From assembly GCA_031546715.1 (NCBI GenBank), contig JAVBKA010000006.1, positions 1-7,387 on the forward strand: DNA of 7,387 nt, written 5' to 3'. This document shows positions 1-6,121 of the stretch, piece by piece (position 1 is the stretch's first letter; the number at the start of each line of letters is the position of its first letter). A program made the translations under genes and the position numbers. This stretch comes from JAVBKA01 sp031546715 (GTDB lineage: Bacteria > Bacillota > Clostridia > Oscillospirales > UBA929). The notes under the pieces are model-generated. The model worked only from the letters and a program-made list of their open reading frames with translations. It did not search any database and was not told the origin of the DNA.

Positions 1-51
1 AACAATTTTTCCGCACTCTGGACATTTGTAAAAATAACGGTCATTTTTCAT
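1..51 (-). CDS. N-terminus of a small Cys-pair protein, desulfoferrodoxin-like (partial)
   Basis: The frame opens with ATG at 51 and runs off the left edge, giving MKNDRYFYKCPECGKIV. An AAGGAG Shine-Dalgarno at 60-65 lies 8 bases before the ATG, and a good promoter lies further upstream (148-176). The CPECG pair near the N-terminus after an aromatic 'FYKC' is the look of a desulforedoxin/desulfoferrodoxin (superoxide reductase) iron site, which in anaerobic Clostridia typically begins 'FYxCxxCGNIV'. A rubredoxin-like or generic zinc-ribbon protein fits equally well with only 17 residues. The start is well supported by its signals. The family name is a guess. Confidence 0.6.
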   Translation of the reverse strand, partial: MKNDRYFYKCPECGKIV

Positions 52-113
52 AATAGCATCTCCTTATAAAATATATGGTTTCGCAAATCTATATTATGAT
101 ACGCTAAAACTTC

Positions 114-123
114 ACAATATTGT
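114..123. promoter_or_regulatory. Perfect 10-bp palindrome in the leader of the leftmost gene
   Basis: ACAATATTGT is a perfect palindrome about 20 bases downstream of the predicted transcription start of the minus-strand gene at 1-51. It could be an operator acting as a roadblock, but AT-rich 10-mers of this kind also arise by chance. It does not match the PerR or Rex consensus well. Confidence 0.2.
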
Positions 124-147
124 AGTAATCTTTAAAACTCTGTACTC

Positions 148-176
148 AGTATAACATTTACTCTTTAAGATTGCAA
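148..176 (-). promoter_or_regulatory. Sigma-A promoter for the leftmost minus-strand gene
   Basis: On the minus strand TTGCAA (171-176) is followed by exactly 17 bases and then TATACT (148-153), preceded by TGT, an extended -10. The predicted start is near 141, giving a leader of about 90 nt before the ATG at 51. This is one of the best promoters in the window. Confidence 0.65.
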
Positions 177-194
177 TCATAATTTATAACTAAA

Positions 195-222
195 TTGACT
201 TTTTTCCGATGTGCTGTATAAT
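195..222 (+). promoter_or_regulatory. Sigma-A-like promoter reading right, with no protein gene behind it
   Basis: TTGACT (195-200), 16 bases, then a perfect TATAAT (217-222). The predicted start is near 229. No plus-strand coding frame follows: transcription would meet the 249-274 hairpin after about 20 nt and then the palindrome ladder at 288-395, heading into the 3' end of the minus-strand gene at 431. Either it makes a small RNA or it is a chance match in AT-rich DNA. Confidence 0.45.
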
Positions 223-248
223 ATATCCATAAAATTATAAAAAAGCGC

Positions 249-274
249 AAAACGGACTGGTTACAGTCCGTTTT
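249..274. terminator. Bidirectional intrinsic terminator
   Basis: A perfect 11-bp stem, AAAACGGACTG / CAGTCCGTTTT, encloses a 4-base loop (GTTA). On the minus strand it is followed by TTTTGCGCTTTTTTAT, a strong U-tract, so it should end transcripts coming from the gene at 431-838. On the plus strand the tail TTTTGTTATA is weaker but usable, and would stop RNA started at the 195-222 promoter after about 50 nt. Confidence 0.8.
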
Positions 275-287
275 GTTATACCATACA

Positions 288-395
288 ACAGCCGCATAGC
301 GGCTGTCAGCGCAGCTGACAAATTGTCGAAGACAATTATGTGTGGTTCAATGTTCTCTCAGGCGTCGGAAGCTTCGCTTCCGCTAACGCCGTGAG
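288..395. repeat. Ladder of four three-base-loop palindromes
   Basis: Four near-consecutive perfect inverted repeats, each with a 3-base loop. (a) 288-306: 8-bp stem, loop ATA. (b) 304-320: 7-bp stem, loop GCA, sharing 3 bases with (a) so the two compete. (c) 321-337: AATTGTC/GACAATT, loop GAA. (d) 366-382: CGGAAGC/GCTTCCG, loop TTC. The last is extended by GGCGT/ACGCC (361-365/386-390) and CTCA/TGAG (357-360/392-395) into an interrupted stem of about 16 bp. No reading frame is evident here. It could be a repetitive intergenic palindromic element, the 3' UTR of the gene at 431-838, or part of a structured RNA. The pairing is certain; the role is unknown. Confidence 0.7.
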
Positions 396-430
396 GTTAT
401 TATACTACTCGCTCTTAAAAGCGTTTAGTA

Positions 431-838
431 TTAATTAATGTTCACGCTGATATTGTCTGTCCCGTGAGCCTCAAACTCCGCCAAATATTCTCCGACTCTA
501 TCGTTTAGGTTCTCATTGTCTGATGCGCTGCCTTCCACCGCCAAGTCACGGCGGGCAAGCTCCTCGGCAAGGATTTCAAAGAATATGACGTCCTCATAAT
601 CTACAATGGCTTCATGTATTCCGCCTTCAATGAAGGCTCTGGACGGCACTGTATTCCCATCATGATTTTCAAACAATGAGTTCATGCCAAGCTCTTTGCA
701 CGCACTAAAAACGGCAGATTCTACGATGTCATAATCCTCAATGCGGTCATCTCCGCGGCAGGAATTAACAACCCAATTTCCAATATACACAAGGTCAAGC
801 ATACGGCGGAACTGTTTGTTTGTAAGCTCTAGCTTCAT
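431..838 (-). CDS. Acidic protein of unknown function, 135 aa
   Basis: I do not recognise a named domain. The start is ATG at 838 (MKLELTNKQF...), because a near-perfect Shine-Dalgarno GGAGGTGAT at 842-850 sits just before it. The longer frame to 865 would begin upstream of this site and run through it. The protein is strongly acidic (about 28 Asp/Glu against 11 Lys/Arg), has no signal peptide or membrane segment, and reads as alternating amphipathic helices, so a soluble cytoplasmic helical protein is likely. The N-terminal pattern 'LTxKQFRRMLDLVYIGNWVVNS' (spanning about residues 5-26) resembles uncharacterised Firmicute proteins I have seen with a 'YLGxW' core. It appears monocistronic, with its own -10 box at 870-875 and the terminator at 249-274 downstream. 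There is no functional link to its neighbours. Confidence 0.75.
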   Translation of the reverse strand: MKLELTNKQFRRMLDLVYIGNWVVNSCRGDDRIEDYDIVESAVFSACKELGMNSLFENHDGNTVPSRAFIEGGIHEAIVDYEDVIFFEILAEELARRDLAVEGSASDNENLNDRVGEYLAEFEAHGTDNISVNIN

Positions 839-869
839 TGCATCACCTCCAGTGTGAATACTCAAACAG

Positions 870-875
870 ATTATA
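870..875 (-). promoter_or_regulatory. -10 box for the unknown acidic protein
   Basis: TATAAT on the minus strand, with a predicted start near 863 and a leader of about 25 nt that ends in the strong Shine-Dalgarno at 842-850. No good -35 is seen at 16-18 bases. The 839-932 gap contains no convincing terminator for the membrane-protein operon upstream, only a weak ATTGT/ACAAT pairing (904-908/920-924), so some read-through is possible. Confidence 0.45.
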
Positions 876-932
876 CACCAAAAGTCCGCAAATTACTAGT
901 AGGATTGTAAAAATTCAATACAATGGATTTTT

Positions 933-2090
933 TTAGTAAAAAATCACCGTGCATATTACATAAGTGACTACAATCAGCATCCCCAAGGCGATTGCGAGAA
1001 TTTTCCCCGGCAATCTGGCGTAATTAAGACCGCCGTTTGAGCCGAATCTATCCTCCACCAAAATTGCAGGGTCTTCGGGGTTATAGTAAAACATGCCCAA
1101 AATCCAGAATCTGTCGTCACCTCGGCTCATTGACGGCTGAGCCATAGGATGTCCCGCGGCATAACGGTCTGCGTTGGTGACCTTGGGCTTTAGCTTGCAG
1201 CCCCCTTGCCCCACATGGGTGTAGAGAGGAATAATCGGCAATATAAAGCCCGCCATGAGAATTACGAAAATTATCCAAAAGCTTGAACCGTCCATAATAT
1301 TTATTCCAAAGGACGTGGGAACCATAAATGCGCAGAAGCCTGTCATCAGAAGGGTATAAAAGCCCAGCATATGCCCCATTAACCGCCTGTACAAGCGATG
1401 CTGTGCAAAACTCAAGGCTGCATCCTCAGTGTTGACTTGAAGCTTCATTTTTAAAACGGCGACATTTGAGAACAGCATTGTCAAAAGCATTGCGAGGTTT
1501 ATAAGTGGGAACGTCATAAGTAGCAGGTAGCTCTTGTTCCCCCATGCGTCAGCTTCCATTTGGGCGTTCCAGTGGGTGGGAATAACGTCGGGAATGCTTG
1601 GGTACTTGTAAAATGCGTAAATAACCATGGCGACCGTTGCTACTATACCCACAATGTACCAAATCCACGGAATATCCTTGAGCTTCTGGCGAGCTACAGC
1701 TGACCGCGTTTCAGTCATAGATGAGCTGTCAACCTTCCAACCCTTGCTCTCTTTTAGGGATTTTGCTCCCTTGTAGCATGGATAATAGGCTAAAAAGGCG
1801 GCAATCAGTGCGAAAAACGGAAAGTACAGGGTTGCCATCAGTGACAGGTCAGGCGCAATTACGTACTGCGCCACCGCAATGCCCAAAACAACTGCAAAAT
1901 ACACAATTATCAGAACCCTGTACTTGATTTTAATCGCTTTTACCTCTGCTTCATTGTGAGCCGAGGTGGGCACACGGATGCCAAACAGCAGAGATTTTCT
2001 GATAATGTTTGGCGTTGCCATCATTAGAACTCCGACTAGCACAATTAGAGACAAATTTGTTATAAAAAGTATTAAATCCAGCTCATCCAT
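933..2090 (-). CDS. DUF1648/DUF5808 multi-pass membrane protein
   Basis: A 385-residue integral membrane protein with about eight hydrophobic segments (roughly residues 5-25, 58-79, 84-104, 142-163, 187-208, 238-258, 270-291 and 364-384). After the fourth segment comes the DUF1648 signature IPTHWN...DAWGNK (about 170-186), shared with SdpI-type immunity/signalling proteins. Between the last two segments lies a soluble stretch with FWILGMFYYNPEDP...VEDRFG (328-350), which matches the DUF5808 pattern. An N-terminal 'FGIRVP' loop (36-41) is also typical of the family. The start ATG has GGAG 9 bases upstream. It is the second gene of an operon, 53 bp after a YtrA-type GntR regulator, a common pairing in Firmicutes. 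The biochemical role of these proteins is not established; envelope-stress or antimicrobial-peptide response is a family-based guess. It is complete and full length. Confidence 0.85.
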   Translation of the reverse strand: MDELDLILFITNLSLIVLVGVLMMATPNIIRKSLLFGIRVPTSAHNEAEVKAIKIKYRVLIIVYFAVVLGIAVAQYVIAPDLSLMATLYFPFFALIAAFLAYYPCYKGAKSLKESKGWKVDSSSMTETRSAVARQKLKDIPWIWYIVGIVATVAMVIYAFYKYPSIPDVIPTHWNAQMEADAWGNKSYLLLMTFPLINLAMLLTMLFSNVAVLKMKLQVNTEDAALSFAQHRLYRRLMGHMLGFYTLLMTGFCAFMVPTSFGINIMDGSSFWIIFVILMAGFILPIIPLYTHVGQGGCKLKPKVTNADRYAAGHPMAQPSMSRGDDRFWILGMFYYNPEDPAILVEDRFGSNGGLNYARLPGKILAIALGMLIVVTYVICTVIFY

Positions 2091-2143
2091 TATTGTCAGC
2101 TCCTTTAAATTTTACCACGGATAATTTCCAAACATCCTGAGTA

Positions 2144-2518
2144 TTACGACAAAATCGAACTGTAGAGCCTACTGCAAAGCTCGTTAAACTGCTCCCTTGT
2201 AACGCCCTTGCATATCGCCTGTGCCACCATTGGGGTTAGCTCCTGCTCTAGCTGCTGCATTATATTGCCCATCTCAGGGTCTTTTGCGGAAATAGATGCG
2301 CCGCTTCGCCTATCCATTACAATGAAGCTTTCATCTCTAAGCATTGCATAGGCTTTGTTTACGGTGTGCAGATTTACGCCGATATCTGCGCTGAGCCTGC
2401 GTACCGAGGGCAGCTCCTCCCCTTTTTGCAGTGCGCCAGAGGCTATGCCGATTACAATTTGGTTGTATATCTGGGTATAGATTGGGGTATCAGCATCGAA
2501 CACTATTTTAATGACCAT
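2144..2518 (-). CDS. GntR-family (YtrA subfamily) transcriptional regulator
   Basis: A 124-residue DNA-binding repressor. Residues about 10-75 form the GntR winged helix: PIYTQIYNQIVIGIASG (12-28), then LPSVRRLSADIGVNLHTVNKAY (36-57) as helix-turn-helix, and a wing to about residue 78. The short C-terminal tail of about 45 residues, with no effector domain, is typical of the YtrA/YhcF subfamily, where it serves dimerisation. The start is ATG at 2518, preceded by GGTGGTGAG. The frame stays open to an ATG at 2578, but that would run through the promoter and operator, so it is rejected. A 12-bp inverted repeat over its own promoter (2531-2569) points to autorepression and co-control of the DUF1648 gene downstream. 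Effector unknown. Confidence 0.88.
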   Translation of the reverse strand: MVIKIVFDADTPIYTQIYNQIVIGIASGALQKGEELPSVRRLSADIGVNLHTVNKAYAMLRDESFIVMDRRSGASISAKDPEMGNIMQQLEQELTPMVAQAICKGVTREQFNELCSRLYSSILS

Positions 2519-2530
2519 GTTCTCACCACC

Positions 2531-2569
2531 TGTCATAGTTGTAATATATAATATATAACAACTATGACA
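2531..2569. promoter_or_regulatory. Probable GntR operator: perfect 12-bp inverted repeat
   Basis: TGTCATAGTTGT (2531-2542), a 15-base AT-only spacer, then ACAACTATGACA (2558-2569), with all 12 base pairs exact. On the minus strand one arm lies in the spacer between -35 and -10, and the other begins at about the transcription start, so the -10 box is bracketed. A protein on these arms would block RNA polymerase. The adjacent GntR protein is the obvious ligand (inference). Confidence 0.75.
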
Positions 2570-2578
2570 AAATGTCAA
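2550..2578 (-). promoter_or_regulatory. Promoter of the GntR-DUF1648 operon
   Basis: On the minus strand a perfect -35, TTGACA (2573-2578), is followed by 17 bases and TATATT (2550-2555), one mismatch from consensus. The predicted start is near 2543, leaving a leader of about 25 nt before the ATG at 2518. Confidence 0.75.
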
Positions 2579-2590
2579 TAGGTGTACAAA

Positions 2591-2627
2591 ATAAAGTCAG
2601 AAACAGCATAGCCGTTTCTGACTTTAT
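2591..2627 (-). terminator. Intrinsic terminator of the corrinoid operon
   Basis: A perfect 14-bp stem, ATAAAGTCAGAAAC / GTTTCTGACTTTAT, with a 9-base loop starts 12 bases after the activator stop codon. On the minus strand it ends in TTTATTTTGT. It separates the methyltransferase operon from the GntR promoter, whose -35 is only 13 bases further on. Confidence 0.85.
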
Positions 2628-2638
2628 AGTTCTATAGA

Positions 2639-4144
2639 TTATTCAAACATCATCATGTCAACATATTCGCCTTGGAAGAAGCCGTCTCTGGAAAGCTCAA
2701 TATATTCAACCTGCTGAACTATCTTTTTCATGTTCTCAAGGTTTTCGCAGTCTAAAAGGGTGGACATACAGCCTTTTCCCGAGGAATTTCCAATGGTTAC
2801 GACCCTTTGTTCAAGGCTTTTTGGCAGCATTCCGATTTCCGTTGCACTGGAAATGTTCAAGTAACTTCCAAAGCCGCCCGCAAGGTACACTTTTTTTACC
2901 TCGCTCTCAGCGATTCCGTAATAATGAAGCAGAGTGTTAATCCCCGCCCTGATTGCCGCCTTTGCAAGCTGAAGCTCACGGATATCCTGTTGGTTCATGT
3001 AAACCTTGTCCGTCAGGGTCAAAACTTCATCTTCAAAATATCCCGTTTCGTCAATGCGACCATGTCTTAAAAGCTCGGCGACCATATCAAGGAGACCTGA
3101 ACCGCAGATACCGATTGGGTCACTATTTCCGATTACGGTGAAGCTCTCTGCGCCGTTTTCAATTTTAAAATGGTCAATAGCACCAGCCACACCACCCATG
3201 CCGCATTTTATATGACTGCCCTCAAATGCTGGCCCTGCCGCCACGGAGCAGCAAATCAGCCGCTTTTTGTTACCAAGAACGATTTCCCCATTTGTGCCAA
3301 CGTCAATGAGCAGAGAAATTTCCTCAGCGTCATACATTTTCGCCTCTATTACCCCTGAGACGATATCACCGCCCACATAGCCTGAGATTGCGGGGGCAAC
3401 TACGACCTTCGCCGTATCGGTGAGACATAACCCCAAGGTCTGGGCGTCTGTTTGCAAAAGGTCAGTAAAAAGAGGGGTAAAGGGTGCGAAGGCAATAGAT
3501 TTTGCTTCATACCCAAGAAAAAAATGCGTAATTATAGTATTTGCGGCAATTACGGCGCAGGATATTTTTGATGTATCCTCAACAAGCTGATTTATCAGTG
3601 AATTAAGCTGATTCACTAGCATATTGCGCAGCCGCTTAGTGCCGTCAGGATTGTCTATGGTAAATTGTATACGGCTGATTACATCGTCCCCGTACTGCTT
3701 TTGGCAGTTTATGGCACCTATAGTGCCGAGCAACGCCCCACTTTTAAGGTCTAAGAGGTACATTGCAATAGTCGTTGTACCAATATCCACGGCAATACCC
3801 AGTTCGCCCTCTGCAACGGGCTTTACCACATTTAAGATACTTTCTTTACCGTCATAAAGCTGAATATGGGGCGCAAGGGCTGCATTGGGGAACAGCTCTA
3901 AGTCCGACGTTGGCTGCAAAAAGCAGGCAAGACGAACTCCCGCCGTCAGCTCGGCAGTTGACAGCAATTTTTTTTCTTGGTCGCTGAGAGGCTGAGAGGT
4001 TTTTGCGGTAATTTTGCACTTTCCGCATATTTTTTTTCCGCCGCAGGAAAATGTTACGTTACAGCCCTCTAAAACGTCTATAAGAGACTGCCCGTTGAGA
4101 ACCTCAACGGGCAGACTGTCAATTTTTATAATTGTATTATGCAC
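2639..4144 (-). CDS. [2Fe-2S]/ASKHA reductive activator of corrinoid proteins (RACE, RamA/RACo-like)
   Basis: Uses electrons from a [2Fe-2S] cluster and ATP hydrolysis to reduce inactive Co(II)-corrinoid to Co(I). Residues below are numbered from a GTG at 4144 (501 aa). The N-terminal ferredoxin has Cys34-x5-Cys40-x2-Cys43...Cys74. The ASKHA ATPase part shows VDIGTTT (119-125), IDVGTNGE (280-287), AAGPAFEG (302-309), GICGSG (345-350) and LAGGFG (421-426), in the order of the Raco_middle and RACE C-terminal domains. There is no C-terminal [4Fe-4S] pair as in archaeal RamA, so it is the bacterial RACo/O-demethylase activator type, somewhat shorter than RACo. The start is uncertain. The GTG overlaps the corrinoid stop (GTGCATAA), which suggests termination-reinitiation, and the ferredoxin fold begins 5-6 residues later. 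ATGs at 4165 and 4192 lack a ribosome site and would add residues foreign to the domain. It is the last gene of the operon. Confidence 0.9.
   Translation of the reverse strand: MHNTIIKIDSLPVEVLNGQSLIDVLEGCNVTFSCGGKKICGKCKITAKTSQPLSDQEKKLLSTAELTAGVRLACFLQPTSDLELFPNAALAPHIQLYDGKESILNVVKPVAEGELGIAVDIGTTTIAMYLLDLKSGALLGTIGAINCQKQYGDDVISRIQFTIDNPDGTKRLRNMLVNQLNSLINQLVEDTSKISCAVIAANTIITHFFLGYEAKSIAFAPFTPLFTDLLQTDAQTLGLCLTDTAKVVVAPAISGYVGGDIVSGVIEAKMYDAEEISLLIDVGTNGEIVLGNKKRLICCSVAAGPAFEGSHIKCGMGGVAGAIDHFKIENGAESFTVIGNSDPIGICGSGLLDMVAELLRHGRIDETGYFEDEVLTLTDKVYMNQQDIRELQLAKAAIRAGINTLLHYYGIAESEVKKVYLAGGFGSYLNISSATEIGMLPKSLEQRVVTIGNSSGKGCMSTLLDCENLENMKKIVQQVEYIELSRDGFFQGEYVDMMMFE
4088..4114 (-). other. 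12-bp hairpin in the first codons of the activator gene
   Basis: CTGCCCGTTGAG (minus strand, 4114-4103), loop GTT, then CTCAACGGGCAG: a perfect 12-bp stem with 7 G-C pairs and a 3-base loop, inside coding sequence for LPVEVLNGQ. It starts about 30 nt after the proposed GTG and just past the corrinoid stop codon. No U-run follows, so it is not a terminator. It could slow ribosomes entering the activator frame, or protect the 3' end of a processed corrinoid mRNA. Confidence 0.55.
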
Positions 4145-4772
4145 GACAAAGTCTGAGAGCCTCATCAGCGGCTGAAGCAGCGTCTGGTGCATATCCGTCT
4201 GCGCCTATGGACTTGCAGAAAACATCTGTAACAGGTGCTCCGCCAACCATAACCTTAATTTTATCATGTACTCCCGCAGCGTTGACAGCGTCTACAACCT
4301 CTTGCATAGTGCCCATTGTAGTGGTCAAAAGTGCTGAACAGCAGATAACCTTGCAGTTTTCACTAATTGCAGTTTCAACAAATTTTTCGGGAGGAACGTC
4401 AACTCCAAGGTCAACAACCTCAAGGCCCTTGCCTTCAAGCATCATACGTACTAGGTTTTTGCCGATATCGTGGAGGTCGCCGCGAACTGTTCCAATGCAG
4501 ACCTTACCGGCAGAGACTGCTCCGGCTTCTGCAAGTAGTGGCTTTAGTAGAGCCGTTCCAGTATTCATGGCACGGGCGGCAACTAATACCTCAGGAACGA
4601 AAACCTCGTTGTTTTTAAATTTTCCGCCGATGATATTCATGCCAAAAAGTAAACCCTGCTCCAAAATGTCCTTTGCGGAGATGCCCTCTGCTATCGCTTG
4701 CTCAACAAGCTCCTTGACGACCTTTGCTTTGCCTTTTTGAAGCTGTTCAGAGATTTCGTTTAACAATTCCAT
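4137..4772 (-). CDS. Corrinoid (B12-binding) methyl-carrier protein, MtaC/MttC/MtbC-like
   Basis: Cytoplasmic methyl shuttle: its cobalamin accepts a methyl group from a substrate methyltransferase and hands it to a second methyltransferase. At 211 aa it is the usual family length. Residues about 1-85 are the helical B12-binding-2 cap (LLFGMNIIGGKF, 41-52; VFVPEVLVAARAM, 57-69). Residues about 88-208 are the Rossmann-like B12 domain, with the cobalt-ligand motif DLHDIG (99-104, lower-axial His101), the SALLTTT stretch (146-152) and VGGAP (176-180). The start ATG has GGAG 8 bases upstream, and the regulator's TAA stop is fused to this ribosome site (TAAGGAG), 12 bases apart, so translation is probably coupled. 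The end overlaps the proposed activator start. The substrate class cannot be told from this protein alone. Confidence 0.94.
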   Translation of the reverse strand: MELLNEISEQLQKGKAKVVKELVEQAIAEGISAKDILEQGLLFGMNIIGGKFKNNEVFVPEVLVAARAMNTGTALLKPLLAEAGAVSAGKVCIGTVRGDLHDIGKNLVRMMLEGKGLEVVDLGVDVPPEKFVETAISENCKVICCSALLTTTMGTMQEVVDAVNAAGVHDKIKVMVGGAPVTDVFCKSIGADGYAPDAASAADEALRLCRA

Positions 4773-4784
4773 GATTTTTGCTCC

Positions 4785-6035
4785 TTACATATTTCGTTTA
4801 TTTTTAAACTCTATCGGGCTGACATCAGTTACACGCTTAAACACCTTTGTAAAGTAGCTTTGATCTTCAAAACCCACCTCAGACGCTACATCTACAATGC
4901 GCATATTTTTTAGCAGCAGCTCCTTGCTTTTTTCAACTCTTAGCTTATTCAGATAATCGTTGAAAGTGCAGTTCATCTCCTGCTTAAAAATCTTACCAAA
5001 ATACGAAGGGGACAAAAACACCCTCTTCGCCACATCCTCCAAGGTTAAACGCCCCGCAAAACCTTCGTGAATGTATTTTGTCGCCTTTCTAATGACATTG
5101 AAGTGCTTAATATCCTGATTTATAAACACACTGTCAATAAGGCTGGACATGCTTTCTGAGATTAAAAAACAAAGTTTGTCAATATCAGTAACGGCTTGCG
5201 CCTTTTCAAAAAACTCACAGCTTAAAAGCAAGGACTGTTCTGTGGACGCTCCCGCAAGCATTGCCGCTCGCGACATTAGCACCAATAGCTCATACACTCT
5301 AACCTTAATTATTCCAAGCTGGTTGCCCGAATTAAAAAGAATGTGCCCCAAAATAGCGTTCAAAAGCTCTTGGGATTTCTTTTTGTCAAAACCTGCGATG
5401 CTTGAAAGTAGCTCCTGCTCAATGCCAAATGGGTATTCCGTCAGCTTAGTCCCCGATTTCAGCTCCATAATATATCCGCTGATTTGGCTTTGAATACGCT
5501 CCGAGGTTTGAGATTTGCGCATTGCGTTGACGTTTGAGACATTGTTCATGAAGCCAACTGCCATAAAAAGTAATACCGACAGGTAATCCACCTTTTCAGG
5601 CTTGACATGGGGGATTTTCCGCACAACGTTTTTGACAGTCTTTGTAATCGGACGGTTCAGCAACTCCGCAATATCAGTTTGCAGAAAATCGTCATAGTCA
5701 ACCATTAAAAATGGTCCCACCGTGATTTTCGCCGCACTGCCCTCTTCTCCGAGAATTGGGGAAACAAAAAACGTCAGCCCTGTGGGGCAAAAGTAGATAT
5801 ACTTTCCTCCGAAGCGTTCAGCCTCAGTCATTCCGTATAGATGCGCCCCGACACAGCCATCCTTCGGCAGCTTTAATGCGGTGCACAGTTCACACGATGC
5901 GCAGCCATATCCAAACTCATCAAAAATTACACCCTTGTTGTCAGAAACCGTACAACCAAGTTCTGTTGAGTGAGAGAATGCTTTGGCACACTCTGCCGCA
6001 AGTTTTTGGTCAAAGTTACCTGCATACTCGATCAT
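4785..6035 (-). CDS. PocR-domain AraC-family transcriptional regulator
   Basis: A 416-residue sensor and DNA-binding activator, probably controlling the corrinoid operon and the divergent methyltransferase gene. Residues about 5-130 form a PocR sensory domain, with Cys45, Cys48, Cys51, Cys61 and Cys83 and the family-like YIYFCPTGLTFFVSPI (79-94). Residues 150-300 are a helical linker. Residues about 312-412 hold a two-motif AraC HTH: LTLEDVAKRVFLSPSYFGKIFK (330-351) and RIVDVASEVGFEDQSYFTKVFK (379-400), ending in the usual VSPIEFK. The start is ATG at 6035, because AGAGGTG (6040-6046) lies just before it. The ATG at 6074 has no ribosome site and would add 13 residues outside the domain. It is the first gene of the operon, so it is likely autoregulated. 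PocR itself responds to a small diol, and relatives near methyltransferases are thought to sense the methylated substrate. The ligand here is unknown. Confidence 0.92.
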   Translation of the reverse strand: MIEYAGNFDQKLAAECAKAFSHSTELGCTVSDNKGVIFDEFGYGCASCELCTALKLPKDGCVGAHLYGMTEAERFGGKYIYFCPTGLTFFVSPILGEEGSAAKITVGPFLMVDYDDFLQTDIAELLNRPITKTVKNVVRKIPHVKPEKVDYLSVLLFMAVGFMNNVSNVNAMRKSQTSERIQSQISGYIMELKSGTKLTEYPFGIEQELLSSIAGFDKKKSQELLNAILGHILFNSGNQLGIIKVRVYELLVLMSRAAMLAGASTEQSLLLSCEFFEKAQAVTDIDKLCFLISESMSSLIDSVFINQDIKHFNVIRKATKYIHEGFAGRLTLEDVAKRVFLSPSYFGKIFKQEMNCTFNDYLNKLRVEKSKELLLKNMRIVDVASEVGFEDQSYFTKVFKRVTDVSPIEFKNKRNM

Positions 6036-6121
6036 AGTGCACCTCTTCTGTATATTAGCATATAACGCTTGCATTTGCTTGTAATTCTGCGCTTTCTTTG
6101 GTAAAAAGAAGCTAGGTTTTA

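Noticed and set aside
904..924. Terminator after the DUF1648 gene
   Set aside because: Only a 5-bp AT-rich ATTGT/ACAAT pairing with an 11-base loop, too weak to call.
2519..2578. 20-codon N-terminal extension of the GntR gene (start at 2578)
   Set aside because: It would place coding sequence over the -35, -10 and inverted repeat. The ATG at 2518 has its own ribosome site and begins the domain properly.
4132..4740. 202-codon open frame on the plus strand
   Set aside because: It lies fully antisense to the corrinoid gene, whose domain motifs are intact. Its Ser/Thr/Pro-rich product has no recognisable fold and no ribosome site.
5149..5493. 114-codon plus-strand frame
   Set aside because: Antisense shadow of the PocR/AraC gene, with no ribosome site or family resemblance.
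6036..6074. 13-codon N-terminal extension of the PocR/AraC gene
   Set aside because: There is no ribosome site before the ATG at 6074, whereas the ATG at 6035 has AGAGGTG at the right distance.
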